Source of the DNA: Channa striata
Lineage: Eukaryota; Chordata; Actinopteri; Anabantiformes; Channidae
NCBI GenBank assembly: GCA_033026295.1
Contig: CM065169.1
Span: 9,034,462 to 9,098,461, forward strand
Length of the DNA: 64,000 bases
Reading direction: 5' to 3'
Under the pieces are notes generated by a model, which was not told the DNA's origin, did no database searches, and was given only the letters and a program-made list of their open reading frames with translations. Made by a program: the position numbers and the translations under genes. Of this stretch, positions 1-15,000 are shown piece after piece (the first letter of the stretch is position 1; every line of letters begins with the position of its first letter).

Positions 1-285
1 GACATGTGAAAAATGCCAGTGTTTTGACCTACTTCCAGTGCTGTGCTCATGTTAAAACAAAAATTCAAGATTCAGACTGACAGAATCACCACTTTTCTCA
101 GAACAAACTAATTCAATCGAGTGACAGCCAAACCAAATATTTTGATGTCAGCCAACCCTTTTACACTTTTCATACCGAACATCCAGCTTCATGTGTTTGT
201 TTTTCTCACTTGTCCACTTCCCTTCCTCTTACCTTATAAAACAGCTTCAAGTCTTTCTTATCATTTCACTTTGCCTGTTTTCCAG

Positions 286-397
286 AGATTCCTAAAACAG
301 AAACTAACTTCGAGGAGCGGCTCATCTTAAAAGCCTTCTTGCTAAAGTTTATGAATGCTTACGCACCTATCTTTTACGTGGCTTTTTTCAAGGGAAG
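286..397 (+). CDS. ano2: ano2 exon (first in window)
   Basis: Preceded by a pyrimidine-rich acceptor (tgttttccag) and followed by gtaagt. Begins in the middle of a Glu codon and reads IPKTETNFEERLILKAFLLK, followed by the hydrophobic segment FMNAYAPIFYVAFFKG. This matches the anoctamin segment just before the calcium-binding helices. Confidence 0.95.
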
Positions 398-3300
398 GTA
401 AGTCCTGCATCCTGGTGTCTAATATTATGTTCACGTATCACAGTGGTGCATGATATTAGAAATTAATTCCTTTTTCACTAATCGGTTCATCAAATTGTAT
501 GTACAGGAACTTCTAACCAAGGAGAACTTTACTAAACCAGAAAGGCCCGTTAAATGAAATTGTTTATCTGACAAATCTGAAAGTTACTGTAAAATGTTTT
601 CCTAAGTCAGTGACAACGTGTAGACATGAGATGGTAATTAATATTAATGAATCTGTGTGGTACCTTTGGTTTCTGCAGGTTTGCTGGTCGACCTGGAAAT
701 TACACATATGTTTTCAACAATTATCGGATGGAGGAGGTTTGTTATTAGTACTTTTCTTTGCGACTCTTTTTACTTGGCTGACTGTTTAAAACATTCAGGA
801 ATTATTGAATAAGGGCATAAATGGAGCGTGTATGTTCTTCAGTGTGCTCCAGGAGGCTGCCTCATTGAGTTGTGCATTCAGCTCAGCATCATCATGCTGG
901 GGAAACAGCTTATCCAGAACAACGTCTTTGAAATAGGCATTCCGTAAGTACACCACCTTTTGTTCACTTGATTTTTATAAGATGGGACATAATTGTCTAA
1001 CTTGGCTTATTTTCTGACACCAATGCACATATAAACACATGCCTACGCACAGACATTTATATATATTTATGCTTGCGTTTCTACCTGTACATAGTGAGTA
1101 AAACATTAACTGACAGGTGGTGTGGACACCTGGGATGATTAAAACTGAAGCATGCCTGTTCCATCAAATTAAAAAACACGGGTCCAACACTTTTAATCGA
1201 GAGCCGCTGTTATAACTGTTATAAGATACAAAAGGTCAGGGGTCAGCTCTGGTTATAACAACTGTGACACAAGGTGGGTCTTAGCTTCAGGCTGCACTTT
1301 TTGTTGCTGTAAGCTCAGTTTGACCTATAGATCTTTCAAGTGAAGCTGTGTTCGGGACATTCTGTTATTGAGAATGTCCTGAGGGATCAGCGAGCCACAG
1401 CACATACTATCCTACCTACATACCAGGTCTGCTTCACATTCACCCACTGAAAAAGCTCATACACATGATTTTATATTTTATTGATGTTTGACAATGTTAA
1501 ATATAATCATTACATTTTCCTAACACAAACAACAAGGTGCAGTAGAAATGTTTTTGTCTGGTTTCTTTGCTCATCATAGTACAGAGACAACCTTAAACTA
1601 CAATCGTTTTTTCTGTGGGGGTGTGTGACAGTTACATTGCCTTCTAATTGATTGATGGGTAGTCATCCTTATAACAATAAGCCTGCATATTGTCTGATAT
1701 ATAATAGAAAATGTAATGTCCTATATACTACATCATGGTTGGCTACCCAAAACACACCTTAGTCGGCTCCCAGGGGCCTCGTCGTACAATCAACGCAAAC
1801 AACAAAGGTGGTGCATCCTTAAGAGAATCAAGGGATTGTGGGCTGAACCTGCACATCCTCCCTGAGAGGATTCAGGTCTATAGGGAATTCACAGGAGCGT
1901 CATTCTGTGTTCCCACCCATAGAGACCAAATACGTGACTGGCTCAAAACAGTCATGGCCTGTTGAATAATAAGTCATTGTTTTGCAGCATTTGGATGACA
2001 GAGCAGTCTTCTCAGTCGACTTAATGCAAGATTGAATTGTGGGTTGTAAAAGTTGCAAGACATCCACAGTATGTAATAGTAAATACATATGGCACTTGCA
2101 CAGTATTACAATTATTTACATTATTATCAAACAAATTTTTTTTTTAATAAATCTTGAGGAATTCAAAGTTGCTACTAAGTGTCTGAGTATACTAAAACAA
2201 AGCCACAATCTACAGCCATAGACTACAGAATGAATATTTATTTTACAAAATCCAAAAGAGTGCCACAGAGCTGGGTGTTAATTATCTGCATAGGTGGTTT
2301 GTTTGATATGAAAAAACAACAAGACATTCAGATACAGTGACAAAAGTCAAAAGTCCAGTTTTAGAGTTTAATTATGACAACAAAATATGTGAATAACGTT
2401 GAAACATAGTGTAGCTGGAACTTTCAGCAACAGTAAAAAACTCTAATCTGCTTTCAGACCAACATCATTAACAAGTTCACTGCTGCCTAGCATGCACTCG
2501 ATAAACTGTGACTCCCTTGTGTTTGTGGGATGACCACTTATTAATTCTATGCTGTTGGCAGTTTATAAGCAGTCTCACGTGGAAATATATGCATATATGT
2601 GTGTATACATATATGCACTATCACAAAGAAAATATGTTTAGCTAGTTTAAATAGTGCATGCAAAAGGACACATACAATAACACAAGATAAGTGGAATTTT
2701 TTTACATATATACTTCCAAAAGAACACATAAACTAAACTTCTCTCTGTTCTCTTTTGGCATTTTCTTGATTGTTAGAATATTTTGTTTTTTTAATGGTTT
2801 GCTATTTTCGCATTCGTCTCCGCCACCATCTCATTTGTCTACCCCTGTATCCTGACAGGAAGCTGAAAAAGCTGGTGCGTGCATTAAAGGATAAAGGATC
2901 AGCTGAGAAGGAAAAGGAGGAGGAGAAACCTCCACAGCAGTGGAACCTAGACTATGCTCTGGTTGCCTTTGAAGGCCTCACGCCTGAATACATGGAGATG
3001 AGTGAGTTTGCATGTGGACAGACAGACAGATACACACACAGGGAAAATATGCACAAAGCGCAGCCATTTAAGGAACAATATATTTTTAAGTCAATACTCT
3101 TGATACTACTGTACTCAGAGACGCTATATAGACAGTGTAGGATCCTTTAAAGTGAATGTATACACATGAACTGAAGAGCCTATGAATCTATTATTTAACA
3201 CAAAATAATATGAAAAAATAAATAAACATTTGAGATGCAATCAATCAGTTAAGTTAAGCGTCTGCCCAGTCTCTGAAACTATGTTACATAAAAATGTATT

Positions 3301-6300
3301 AGCTTTAAAATGCCCTTAACTAATTTGAAACATATCTGAAAACGACCACTATTCGAAATAAAAAACATGACAAGATATGTTATTTGTGCTGCAAAATCTC
3401 TTAGGAAGATGGCTAGATAGATACTGTAGACCGACACAGTGTTCTTATGGGATACTGCTGCTTATTCCTGGTTCCCTTCCAATAGTCAGAATCCAATAGA
3501 AAAAATGTAAATGCAGTTACTCATTTATATCTATATGTGTCTGTCAAAGAGTACATACATATAAATGCAATCACAGATTAAAGGGTTTGGAAGTGTAACG
3601 TGATGTGTAATCGCTTAAAATGGCAGCAAATAATTGGCAAGTAACATATAATTTACAGTGCCTTTCAGTTTCAGTCCACATGGCCTTCATCTTCCCTGTG
3701 CTTTAGCCAGAATGTCTGCATGAATATTATATTTCTTATTTGTTTAATTAGAAAATGAAAATACACCTTAATAGTTCATTTGTTGAAATGTCATACAAAT
3801 ACGAACATTGGTTATGCAGGCTTTTTGAACATTTGGATGGGGAAAGTTACAGTACACAGAGACACATTGTATTTCCTCCTAAAAACAATGGCAAAGACAA
3901 AGACACAGTCTTTAGATCATGACAAAAACATTAATTTGGTTGTTTTGTCTGCCTGTACTCACATGGTTGAACAACTGTCTTTGTCGGAATATTCGTTGAT
4001 ATAATGCATCTTCTAGCCCCGTGAAAGCTTACACATCACAGTTCAATCTTACTAGTCCCTTTTAAATTAAGTGTATCAGAGAATCTCTTAAGGGCACTAT
4101 TGCTTACAATTAATGCAATAACCTTATCTATAATGATATAATGATATAATGATACCAGGGTTGTTTAGACATGCAAGTACATTTCCGGCACCACAGTTGA
4201 AAAAACCAACAGAAAAATGCTAATATACATTATTACACTACCAATGACAGTAAGTTCTTCATGAAAGTTGTTTTGAGTTATTTAATGATAACAAGTCCTT
4301 CTTCTTCATTTAAAATTAAAGAATTTTTGAATTAGTAGCTGTTGTTTAAATACACAGTTTAATTACTGCAAGGAAGTAGCAAGTAGCAGTAAGAAGACTA
4401 CTGGAAGAACACTCCTTTCTTAGAGAATGTGCAATGGAGGATTCATATTTCCTCATTACACAGTTTACAGCGTATTGGATGATAGTAATATGATGATGAG
4501 TAGATTTCATGTGGTATGTCTTTATGTATGAACACAGGGAGGAAATTGTGCTGAAGGGTCGCGATATCTTTTTCCTATATTTTAAACTCACTCACATATA
4601 CATGTAGGAATTGTCAGTGTCAGGATTGCGTTAATTCAGTTATTATTTTTGTCTCTGTGTTTGCTTGCCTGGAAGCCCCTATACTTGTGTGTTAAGCTCT
4701 GGGTCTTCTTTGTGTGTCTGGGCCAGCCTTGAACCCATCAACCTCTGCTCAGATAGATAGCAAAGTTATTCTATGCTTGCCCTTTAGCGCTAGCCTGTCT
4801 TTTGTCGTATTTTCTTCCTCTTTGCTCTTTGTTTCTGCACGGCATCCCAACATGAAGCCTTCACTCTCGGCTCGCTGGAAATCCCCGTTCCCACAATACT
4901 AAGGTTCCAGTGCAGCCACAGTCAGACAAGCCATCTCGTTAATCTCACGTTTCCTCTCCACACTCCGAAGAAGCACCAAGATGTTGTTTTGATTTGTTGA
5001 TTAACCCAGATCTGTTTCTCAGTTATGAAATAGCCTATTGGCCTGCCCTTGCTTGTGTTTCAGTTTCACTTCACTGTTTTATCTTTAAGTCCAGATTATT
5101 GACCTATAAGAGTTTAAAAAAGTAAGTAATGTATGTTTCTGCAGCTCTCCTGCCAGCAGCCCCACAGTCGCACTGGGTGCTTATTCTTATCTTGTAATGG
5201 AAACAGTTGGTTGTTGGGAAATGTCCCCATGTTGTTATTTGAGTTATATACTGTAGTCTGTGTTTGTGGGAGGACTAGTATATCATCACAAATCACATAA
5301 TACATTTTAACAACAATACTGCACCTGTTTACTTATCGCTTTCCCTCTCTCTTGCAGTCATCCAGTTTGGTTTCGTCTCTCTGTTTGTGGCTTCATTTCC
5401 ACTGGCTCCTCTGTTTGCTCTTCTCAACAATGTCATCGAGATCAGGCTGGATGCCAAGAAGTTTGTTACAGAGCTACGCAGGCCAGTCGCCATACGGGCT
5501 AAAGACATTGGTAAGCTTACTTGACATAAATCAGACGAGAACCATATATACAATACACAGAAATATGTTGAATACTGACCATTTTCATTCAAAAGAATCA
5601 GTCAAAAACAGGAGTATCACCATTTTTACATTGGTGCATTTTAACACTTAAAATGTGAATATAAAGAGATACAGTTATTTACCCACTGTTGTTTTTTTCT
5701 TCAGGTATATGGTACAACATACTGAGTGGAATGGGGAAATTCTCAGTCATAATTAATGTAAGTATCAATATAATGTCCTCTATATTAATAGGCATTCATA
5801 AATTGTATGATTACAGCTTCTATATACACAATAATTACATAAATCCAGGTATTAAACTGCCCTGAAGGCACTACTATACATAAATAACTTTTACTTTATT
5901 ATAAACCATCATCTTAATTAGTGGTAAAAAATTGCAATCAGGCGAGGTGACATTCACACAGAGCAGTCTTTCCAGTACATCTAAAATTTTGAGACAATCG
6001 GTTGGACTGTTTTGCAAAGGAAAACAGAAATGGATTAAAGAAACTGTCTGTTGGGTTTATGTGTGATATTCAATTTTTCTACATGTATGCAACTCTACAT
6101 GTAAGTACTACATGTGTACTGTGAAACGTATGTGTGGCACTTTAGGGATGTTTATCGAGTCTGGAAGAATAACCCATTCTAGCCAGAGTATGTGGCTATA
6201 TTCAGTTGTCATTACATAGGCAGTAACATGACACTTAAATGTAAAAATATTAATTTAATGCATACATTTTGTCAGTCTCTGCTGGAACATTTTGACATGT

Positions 6301-9300
6301 AATCAACATTTCTTCTAGCTCACACTTATTACATTTAATACAAAACACACATTAAACATATTTTAGATGCCATCTGTAATGATCTTGAGATGAGATTCTA
6401 GAATCGTGTCTAAAAAAACTCAAGCATGCAAATCTGCGGAGGTCAAAGTGTGTGCGTAGGACTTCAGGTAAGTTCTGCTTAGGATTTGTGTTCGAGTAGC
6501 TAACAAAACCCTGCTCCGTTTACTTTTAATACTAACCAGATTTGTGGAGGATTTAGAAAAACGAGTAGCAGGAGTGTTTTATGTATTTAAGAGCTATGGG
6601 GCATTAGATACACATACACACAAAACACACACTCAAAAATGTTTAGAATTGCTTATATGAGGAAACTGTCTCACACTGTCTCCCTTTTCTCTCTGGAGGC
6701 CTTTGTGATATCTTTCACATCAGACTTCATCCCTCGGCTTGTCTACCAGTACATGTACAGTCCTAATGGCACCATGCATGGCTTCATTGACCACACACTC
6801 TCCTACTTCAACGTGTCTAATTTTAAACCCGGCACAGCACCAAACAGCTTGGAAGACAAAGACATCACTTTCTGCCGGTAAAAACACACACACACACACA
6901 CACACACACATGCATGCAGTTTAAGGTTACATAATGCCAGGACAGAACGAGTTCTATCAATAACTATATTGATTGTGATTGATTTAGCAACAATTTACAC
7001 CTTTTAGATACAGTCAGTGTTCATGCATTTTATTTGCGAATACACACTCTGGCTTTTTGTTTTCTGATGTATCTTCAAAGCAGTGAAGGCATTTAATCTA
7101 TTTTTACATCAGCGGAATTTAGTTTGGGAGACTTTGTCCAAGTGGATAAAACAGTCATTCTCTGTCTTGTCACAGCTTATAACGTTGACCTCACCGCAAT
7201 TACACATAATCTCCCCTTCAGTCTCTGTATCGCACTTGTTTCAAGGATGGTGTCTATTAAAGTCAACAGATGGATGTCTCTGTAGGTCCATGTCTTACTG
7301 ATTCTTAATTTTTCCTTTTAAACCTTTATATTTGGTAGCACAATGCAACATTTGCACACAGTGGAAGCTGCACAGAACACTTACTCACTGTCAGTGTAAA
7401 CAGCATGTGTGTGCGCCATATAATAATCCAATCAGTACTGCAGAATAAGGCATATGGCTGTCTGTTGCTTCTAACAAGGTAAGAAAAAGTTGACAAAACT
7501 CTCTGGTAGATGTGGATTCCATTTACCTTATTTGGCAAAACTGTATGTTTAAGTGGGACGCTTGTAGCCATGTGCTTGAAACACAAATCTACATACACAC
7601 ACACACAAATCCTAAGACAATGACGGCAGATATGAAACATACTGTCACGTCAACGAAGCTCTATGTTCACAACCCAAAGACAGTGCGCTATTGTTCTTCT
7701 ATGCATTTTCACTTACGCCAGTGGCAAACATCTCTTTCATAACATCAGTATAAAGCGCTGTAGATGAAAAGGTCATGGATGCCGGCGCCCACAGACAGCT
7801 AGGCCCGACCTGCTGTTACATAAGTTAGCAAAGAATTACAACGCAAGAATACAGTCTTTGTGTCCGTGGAGTGTGGTACGTCACGCCCGAAACACGACAA
7901 GATAATGTCCGCCTTCAGCGCGTATAGGCGTGAAATTAGCTGGAAGATGGTTCGAGAAGGATGTGTGTGTGCCGTGTGTATGGTGTACGTACCGACTGTG
8001 CGCTGTGTGTTAGCTGCTGATGTTCTGGGTAACGCCTCTGGGCCTAACTCAATCAATACAATTCAGTCTGTAATTCAAAGTATGTCCGAAGCGTCTGACA
8101 GGTCGGACCTTTCTTTTTTGACCCATTTCATTTGGGGACAGTAGTTTTATTAATGAATACATGCAGGATGTATGAGATGGGGGAAGATGACACTGAACAA
8201 GATGATCAGATAATGATGTAAGGGTCTTTAGGAAGAAGGGAGAAGACAAGTTTAAGACAAGTGAGAAAGTGGTTGGCACTTAAAAAGTAACAAAAAAGTC
8301 GAAAAGGGAGATGAACTGCGGTTGGATGGATGAATGGATAAATGCATGGTATGACAGGGTTTAATGGGTTTAAATCTTTTATCACGTTCAAAAACTTCAG
8401 TGTGAGGAAGACACTTTATGCATCACTGTACATCTCTGCAGTCATGCTCTCTCTACTGTATTCCCAGTGTTGGAGTGCTGAATAAAAATGTAGGTAAACT
8501 ATGAATTCTGCACAGTGTCACAAAATTAGCCCATTTCCTTAAAATGCTTTTGCTTTTTGCAAATGTTGTGAAATTCAGTTTCAAACTTTTTATTACACAG
8601 ACTTGCATTTGTTTGTGGCTACATTACAGTGGTATGTCCTTTAGTAAATGGGGAAATGTAAATAACAGATGCAGCAATGAAAAGATTTAGATACTACATA
8701 AAGCAATTTACAGTAGAACCAACGCCTCATTGTGGTTTTGTAGACATGATCATTTGTGGGATTACCAAAAACTCACAGCTCTAAAGGCCTTTCTCCCAGC
8801 TGACATTCTGAAATTTAACAGTAAGAAATGTGTAAATAATAATTAACCATTTAAGGCTTCAGTAGTTTCAGGGCTGTCCTGTTGTGGTTCATACTGTCTT
8901 ATCATCGGTTTTGGGGACTACTCCTCTTGGGAGCATCACCAAGAACTAGAGCATAGACCAGGCCTCATTCTTCTATCCACTGTGAGGGTGTAATGATCTG
9001 AGCTTGACGAGCTTTTTTTATGTTCGCATTCACACTTCCAGTGGGAAAGCTAAATTGATATACAGTAGTATGTTGTGAATTGGGATGCTTCAGTCAAATA
9101 AAATGTGTTTTTAACTTCCAGCAAATATTTTGACTCAACCTTTATCTTGTAAAATCAGCTATAGCATATCAGAGTCCTGAAGATATGAGCCAGTGGTCAA
9201 TTACCGTGTAATAAATCAAGGCATTTAGCCTCCCCTGACTGACAGCAAACCTGTTGGTCGTGTTCACAAGCCATCATAATGATGGATAAATTGAGCGCAT

Positions 9301-12016
9301 ATTCAAATTGGTACGTTCTTGTATGAAAACACATTAAAACTGTGTCATAATACCAGTCCTAGGAATGAATATTTGAGCAGCTTAATTGTCTGACCACATC
9401 TTCCAAATATAAACTGGTAATTAAAACATTAACACCTGTCCTTTGATTCTTATGACAGGTAACAATGCCTCTGGCTTTTTTAAAGCTTTATTTGCAAATT
9501 AGTCAAATTAATGTAGAAACACAAGAAATTGTAAGAAATGCTAACAACAGTGTCTGATATGAAGACTAACTGAAAACCCATTCTTACAAATGAGTTCAGC
9601 TGGATATATTTATGGAAGTAGATGTGTTATTATTTTAGTGACAGTAACGGCTATTGATTAAATTTGAATAAAAACTAAATCTCACGGAGGTTTTAAGAAG
9701 ATTTATTTCCTTGTCTACCATGTTATGATTGAGTCAGTTGCTAAGCCATGATCATAATTCACCTACAGGGATGAACTTGATTTCTCTGTGGTCCTGATAT
9801 CCACCGGTGCCAGTTAGTTTTAAATCAAATTATTTAGCCAAAAAGCTTTTTATTGTAACTCACAGAAACTCACAGCTTTTATACAAAAGTATAAAAGCAG
9901 ATTTTTTCCAAATATGGAAAATTAACCAGAATCTTTTGTGACCAAAAAGCTTTACCTGTCTTTTTCTCTTCCAGAATGTGGTTTTAAAGAAAGTGTTAGG
10001 ATAGTGGGATTTTCAGGCTTTTCTCTGCTTCGTATCAAGACAGCACTTGTTTCCTCAGCTGACAGGAAGTTGGCGGTGGTTATGCTCTTATCACCAGGAG
10101 GCCAAGTGAGGGTCACAGAGTTATGGGTTGGATTTTGTCATTTCTGATTTGATGTCCTTGTGTTGTTTCTTTCATTCAGTGTAAATGGTCTGCACTTAGC
10201 TGTTGGTACTCAAAGCGCTTTACACTGCTTCTCTTTTACCCATTCACACTCACAATCACACACACACACACACACTCATACACTGATGGGGGAGCTGCTA
10301 TGCAGCTGGCAACACTCACAACGAGCAACTAACTAGTGTCTTGCTCAAGGACAGTTCAACATGTGACCACAGAAGCCAGGAATCAAACCAACAAATGAAT
10401 TACGAAGATGGCCAAAGGGTATAGTAATACATGCCACTAATTATGTGAATAGGTTACAGTACGGATCAGGACTACCGAAAATGTCTGCAATGTTGTAAAC
10501 AAGATGATTAGTCTACACCCACACAGCACTGAATCACACTGTTACTCATAATGGTGAAAAAGAGAGAAGTTCATGACTAATTTTGTGGACCCTTGTTATG
10601 GTCTGACATAGGGCAAAGTCAAAAACATTTTATTCCCAAAAGTGTCTGGTGGACTGTTTTGCTGTGCATGAGCATCAAAAATGTGAAAATACAGCATACA
10701 GTTAACATTACACCCAGAATAAGAAGTCCAAATGATACGTTAATTAATAATCACGGTAGCTGGGAATTTTGGGCCCATTTGTTTTTTTCCCATCTTGCTT
10801 TGCTCTTTGTCTCTTTCCTCCTCGGCAAAGGGAGCCGTGAGGCTGTTGGAGAGATTTTAGGGAATGAGAAGTTGTTGTTAAACAGCAGTCAGCTGGCCGA
10901 TCAATATTAGCTACAGAGAGTGCTAAGAATAAATATGAATTTCAGTCAAATAATTTGTCAAGCTTATCTATGAGCCAAACAGAAATCCAATACAAATGTA
11001 GCAATTACAGCTTAACGGATCACTTGTTTTTCATCCTTTCACCAGCAGTTGGCTTGTTTCCATGTGTGAACATTTACAGTTTAGTAAACTGAGAAGACTT
11101 TGATTCCACTGGAAATTCTTGACATAAACCCCAACTGATTGCCCCAATGACTGCAATTTCTCATGTTCACAAATTTCTACTAAAGAGGTAGTTAAAGCAA
11201 AATTATCACAATTTATAGAGTCAGCTGCCAATCCTTGTTAGCACAGGAAGAATAGCAGTTATATAAAGTTATATTTTAATAACTATAGAGCAAAGAAACG
11301 GGGAGATACAGCAAAGGCCAAACAGGAAGACTCTCTGAAAAGGAGATGCACTGACATGCAATGGCGATGATGAGGCAGACGATGATGATGCACACAGTTG
11401 ACAGTGGGATACTATTGTTGCCATAGCGATGGATACCATAGTGTTACCTGGCAGCAACCAAGTTTGGTAATGAGGGGATAGTGCATGTTTGTTTGTGTGT
11501 TTTGAGAATGGGAATGGTCTGACCCTTGTTTGTCTGAAGATATATTTCTGGATCCCAGGAGACATTGTATTGGCACAAGTAACTCTCGGGGACACACGTA
11601 CACACACAAGTCTCTCTCATACTATCCACAATCTCATAGAGAGGTCTTATGAAGGAATATTGAGTTTGATGCTCCAGTTAGTGCCAAGCTGTGCTATTAT
11701 AACCAAACATGGAGCGTCTTTAAAATACACACACACACACACGAAGAAGAAGAGTGAAAGTGGGAGAGAAAAATGTTCTTTGATAATACTTTAGATTTTA
11801 TTTCACCCAGACAAGTGAAATTGACTGGAGCGTGACGGGACAGGAGGCCTCTTTCTACTATTTAGTTCATTGATCTAGATCAAAATCATGTAAATTATTG
11901 GTGAGTGAATGAGAAACTTAATAGATCAAAGAAAAAAAGAGAGGGTAGACGGGCTGACTCTCACAGGCAGCATTCCTCTCTCATGACTGTATAAGGAGAA
12001 GGAATCAGACACAGCT

Positions 12017-12053
<37 letters not shown>

Positions 12054-15000
12054 TTCACCCTCCCACTGTGTTATTTCTATACTGCTAGTCAAGTACTTAG
12101 TGAGAGTACTTATTGAGACAGCTCAATCAGGCCATTTAATCTATTTTGGCTTCAGAGGAATTTTTTTCATGACATTGTGTGTGTGTGTTAAAGACGTCAA
12201 TGTAAAACCGTTCAACTGCTGTGTGTTCAATGAAAAAGACAGTAAAAACTTTGAAGTTGGACTGGTGTCTCCTGCAATGCTCGTTGGATAAACCTTTTTC
12301 ACAGATTTAATCATATCATCAAACCAGAAGCTTTTATTTACTTTAATTTTATTCAGTTGGCTTAATTTAATTGTGATTGACAGCAGGAAATCTTCTACTA
12401 CAGTATATATGGCATCAGTGTTTTCATCTTTGTATCTGTTATTTCTGTCTCTTTGATTGGCTATGTGGTTAGATCAGTGATACATATGCTTATTTTCATT
12501 ATTGTACTTGAACGTGACTCTCTGATTTCTATCTTAATGTCCTTCCAAGATGCACTAATTTAGTGTAATGCTGACTGGAAGACTACTCTATCTGTGGCTC
12601 CACAGAATGGAGATCTTTGTCTTCCTGTCTCCTTTATCTCGTTTGTCAAGATTAACAATTAGATAAACTTTCCACTTGCTTTCTGTATGTTGTACTTTAC
12701 ATTCCACAGTGAAAGGCAGACTACTTTAAAAGAACTGTCCAACCACAATGAAACATAAAGCCAAGAGGGTCATAAAGCCCAGATCAGGCACTCCTCATTT
12801 CTGCTCCTCTCTTTAATCTGTAATGCACATAGTTCTGTGCAGATTCTGTGTTTCTTGTCTATCGCTGCTAAAAACACAAGAATTTCCCCACTGTGGGATT
12901 AATAAAGTTCTATCTTATCTTATCTTACACCGACTGTACTGTAAAATATCTACGGAGGGGTAGTAGTTTGTCAGGTCATTATACTCCTGAAAAGTTCACT
13001 TTCTGTCACACACTGCAGTTCTGAGTGATGAAAGAAGCTTTTCTATTTATTCTTAAGGATCACAAACTTTCACAAATACAAATAGTGTTATCACCTCTTA
13101 GTAGCACCATTTCGGATAGTGATGAATCAGAAAGTGTTTTTGAAGCTGCTGACAGAAACTTGACCAATGTCAGCAAAAGTTACCTTACATAGAATCATTA
13201 ACTTGACCTAACTTGTCTGATTATTCTTCATCAGGTTAATGGCTGGACATGCTTAGCTTCTGTTCCAAAAAGGAAATATAAATCTAGGTGGAGCTGAAAA
13301 TTTGTCTTTTATAGTTTAGGTTTTATAAGTTGTTACAAACTTAACTTGTCCTGTTTCCAAATGACTATATCATGAATTAACTTTAAAGTGCAAGATGAAG
13401 AGTAAGTGTTTAGATGATATGTTACTGAGGCCATATGTGTTCATAAATACTAATATGGTTCTTTAAATTCTTTTACAACAAAGCATCACTTTCTTCTTCA
13501 CATTTCTCCTTCAAACTCCACAGTCTCCACTTACATTATGTTCCGTACACTATCACTATCACTGACATGCTCCCTTGTTTTCTGAATACATCCTAATCTC
13601 CAACTCGCCAGCTGCAATTTGACATTGTTTTACTTGGTTCTTTGATAATTTCTTGTTGCACTGCAGCCAACAGCAGAAACAGCAGTTCTGTCTCCTCAGT
13701 TGTCACATTACTACACCATGATTTCATTGTTATGGCCTCTGAACAGTCTGTTATTCCACCATTTTGACCAAACCCACAGTCTTTAAACCTAATATCAAGT
13801 GATGCCTTGAGTTCATTTAGTTACCTTGGTTGAAAACAGCAGCCTGCAAATAAGGAACATGTTTGATTGAAACTGAACCATGAATCTGAGAAAGAAAGAG
13901 AGATTACCATGATGGGATCAAAGTACACTTAGGATTTTCCCACATATTGTTCTTTGACTTTGTCTTTATTTTTAACGTGTTCCTTCATTCTTCTGCTTGT
14001 CCACTTCCTTTTCGTTCTCCTTGCTACTCGCTCTCTCTCTCTCTGCTGACCATTAGCTCAACATGTGGTTCAACTTTCCTGCTGTTTGTTTTGCCAGGAC
14101 AGTAAAGAATTCACTATAAAAAAAAGAGTTCATTGTACTTTGACTTGGATTCCAAGCTGTGCGATGGCGGAGTATGTTTTAATGAGGCTAGTTCTCAGCC
14201 AGGTACATATAAATCAGCTTTGGCTTCAGGAATTATGGTGGAGGAGTGAAGTTGAGATAGATTGAAGTTAAGACTCTGCTCTGTGCAACTGCCTTTCACT
14301 GTGGGTGGTTTACATCTGCTGACTAAGTTTGTGTTTATGAAACAACAAAACAGAAGACATTAGTCTATTTTAGCGTCCACACGTAATGCATGTGTGTTTT
14401 GTTCTAGGTATAAGGACTACAGGGAACCCCCCTGGTCTCCAGATGCGTACCAGTTCTCCAAGCAGTACTGGTGTGTCCTCGCTGCAAGACTGGCTTTCGT
14501 CATACTATTCCAGGTATGAGCAGAAAGAGAATCTCTCCGTACAAAGAAAAACAAGACAGACTTAGCAGAAAATCTTCAACAGATGATTATGCCTGATTAG
14601 AAAGTGAATAAAAAGGGGAAGCAATGATTTGGATTTATAATCCAAAAAAGATGGGACGGGGATTTGTTTACTACTGTTATTGTCTCTTAAAGCTTTTATA
14701 ACTATTTTCCTTTAGTAACTAGAGGCTCTAATGAGACGCTCAACACCCAGCCACTCTGAAACTAAGTCACAGGCTTCGTACTATAAAACTCTAAAAGAGT
14801 CTCTGGAGCAGAGCAAGCTGGCTGTGGTTCTGTGGTACAGCAGAATGTCAAATGATAAAGTTTATAGCATGCCAATTTATTAATCATAGTTTATACGTAT
14901 GCCTAACACTATTTATTGTGGATGATTTTGCACATTATAAAAGGTGACAAATCATTTTTTAGTGTGACACACGAACAGAATTCAATAAATTCTCTCCAGT

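Larger units (their letters stand above)
6878..14407 (+). other. ano2 long intron (7.5 kb)
   Basis: The largest ano2 intron in the window. It starts with a CA repeat beside the donor. It also holds a degenerate reverse-oriented SINE (10185-10400), a 10-bp hairpin (9885-9908), CA tracts at 11727 and 12023, and the 3' end of a fish retroelement with TTATC repeats (12871-12927). The flanking exons are contiguous in mammalian ANO1/2, so no exon is missing here. Confidence 0.8.

Noticed and set aside
1735..1965. 76-aa open frame in an ano2 intron
   Set aside because: No family resemblance, no splice context, and it sits in an intron whose flanking exons are contiguous in other anoctamins.
11269..11629. 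Overlapping minus-strand frames of 61-112 aa
   Set aside because: Several frames open at once in the same place, with low complexity and no motif; chance frames in intronic DNA.
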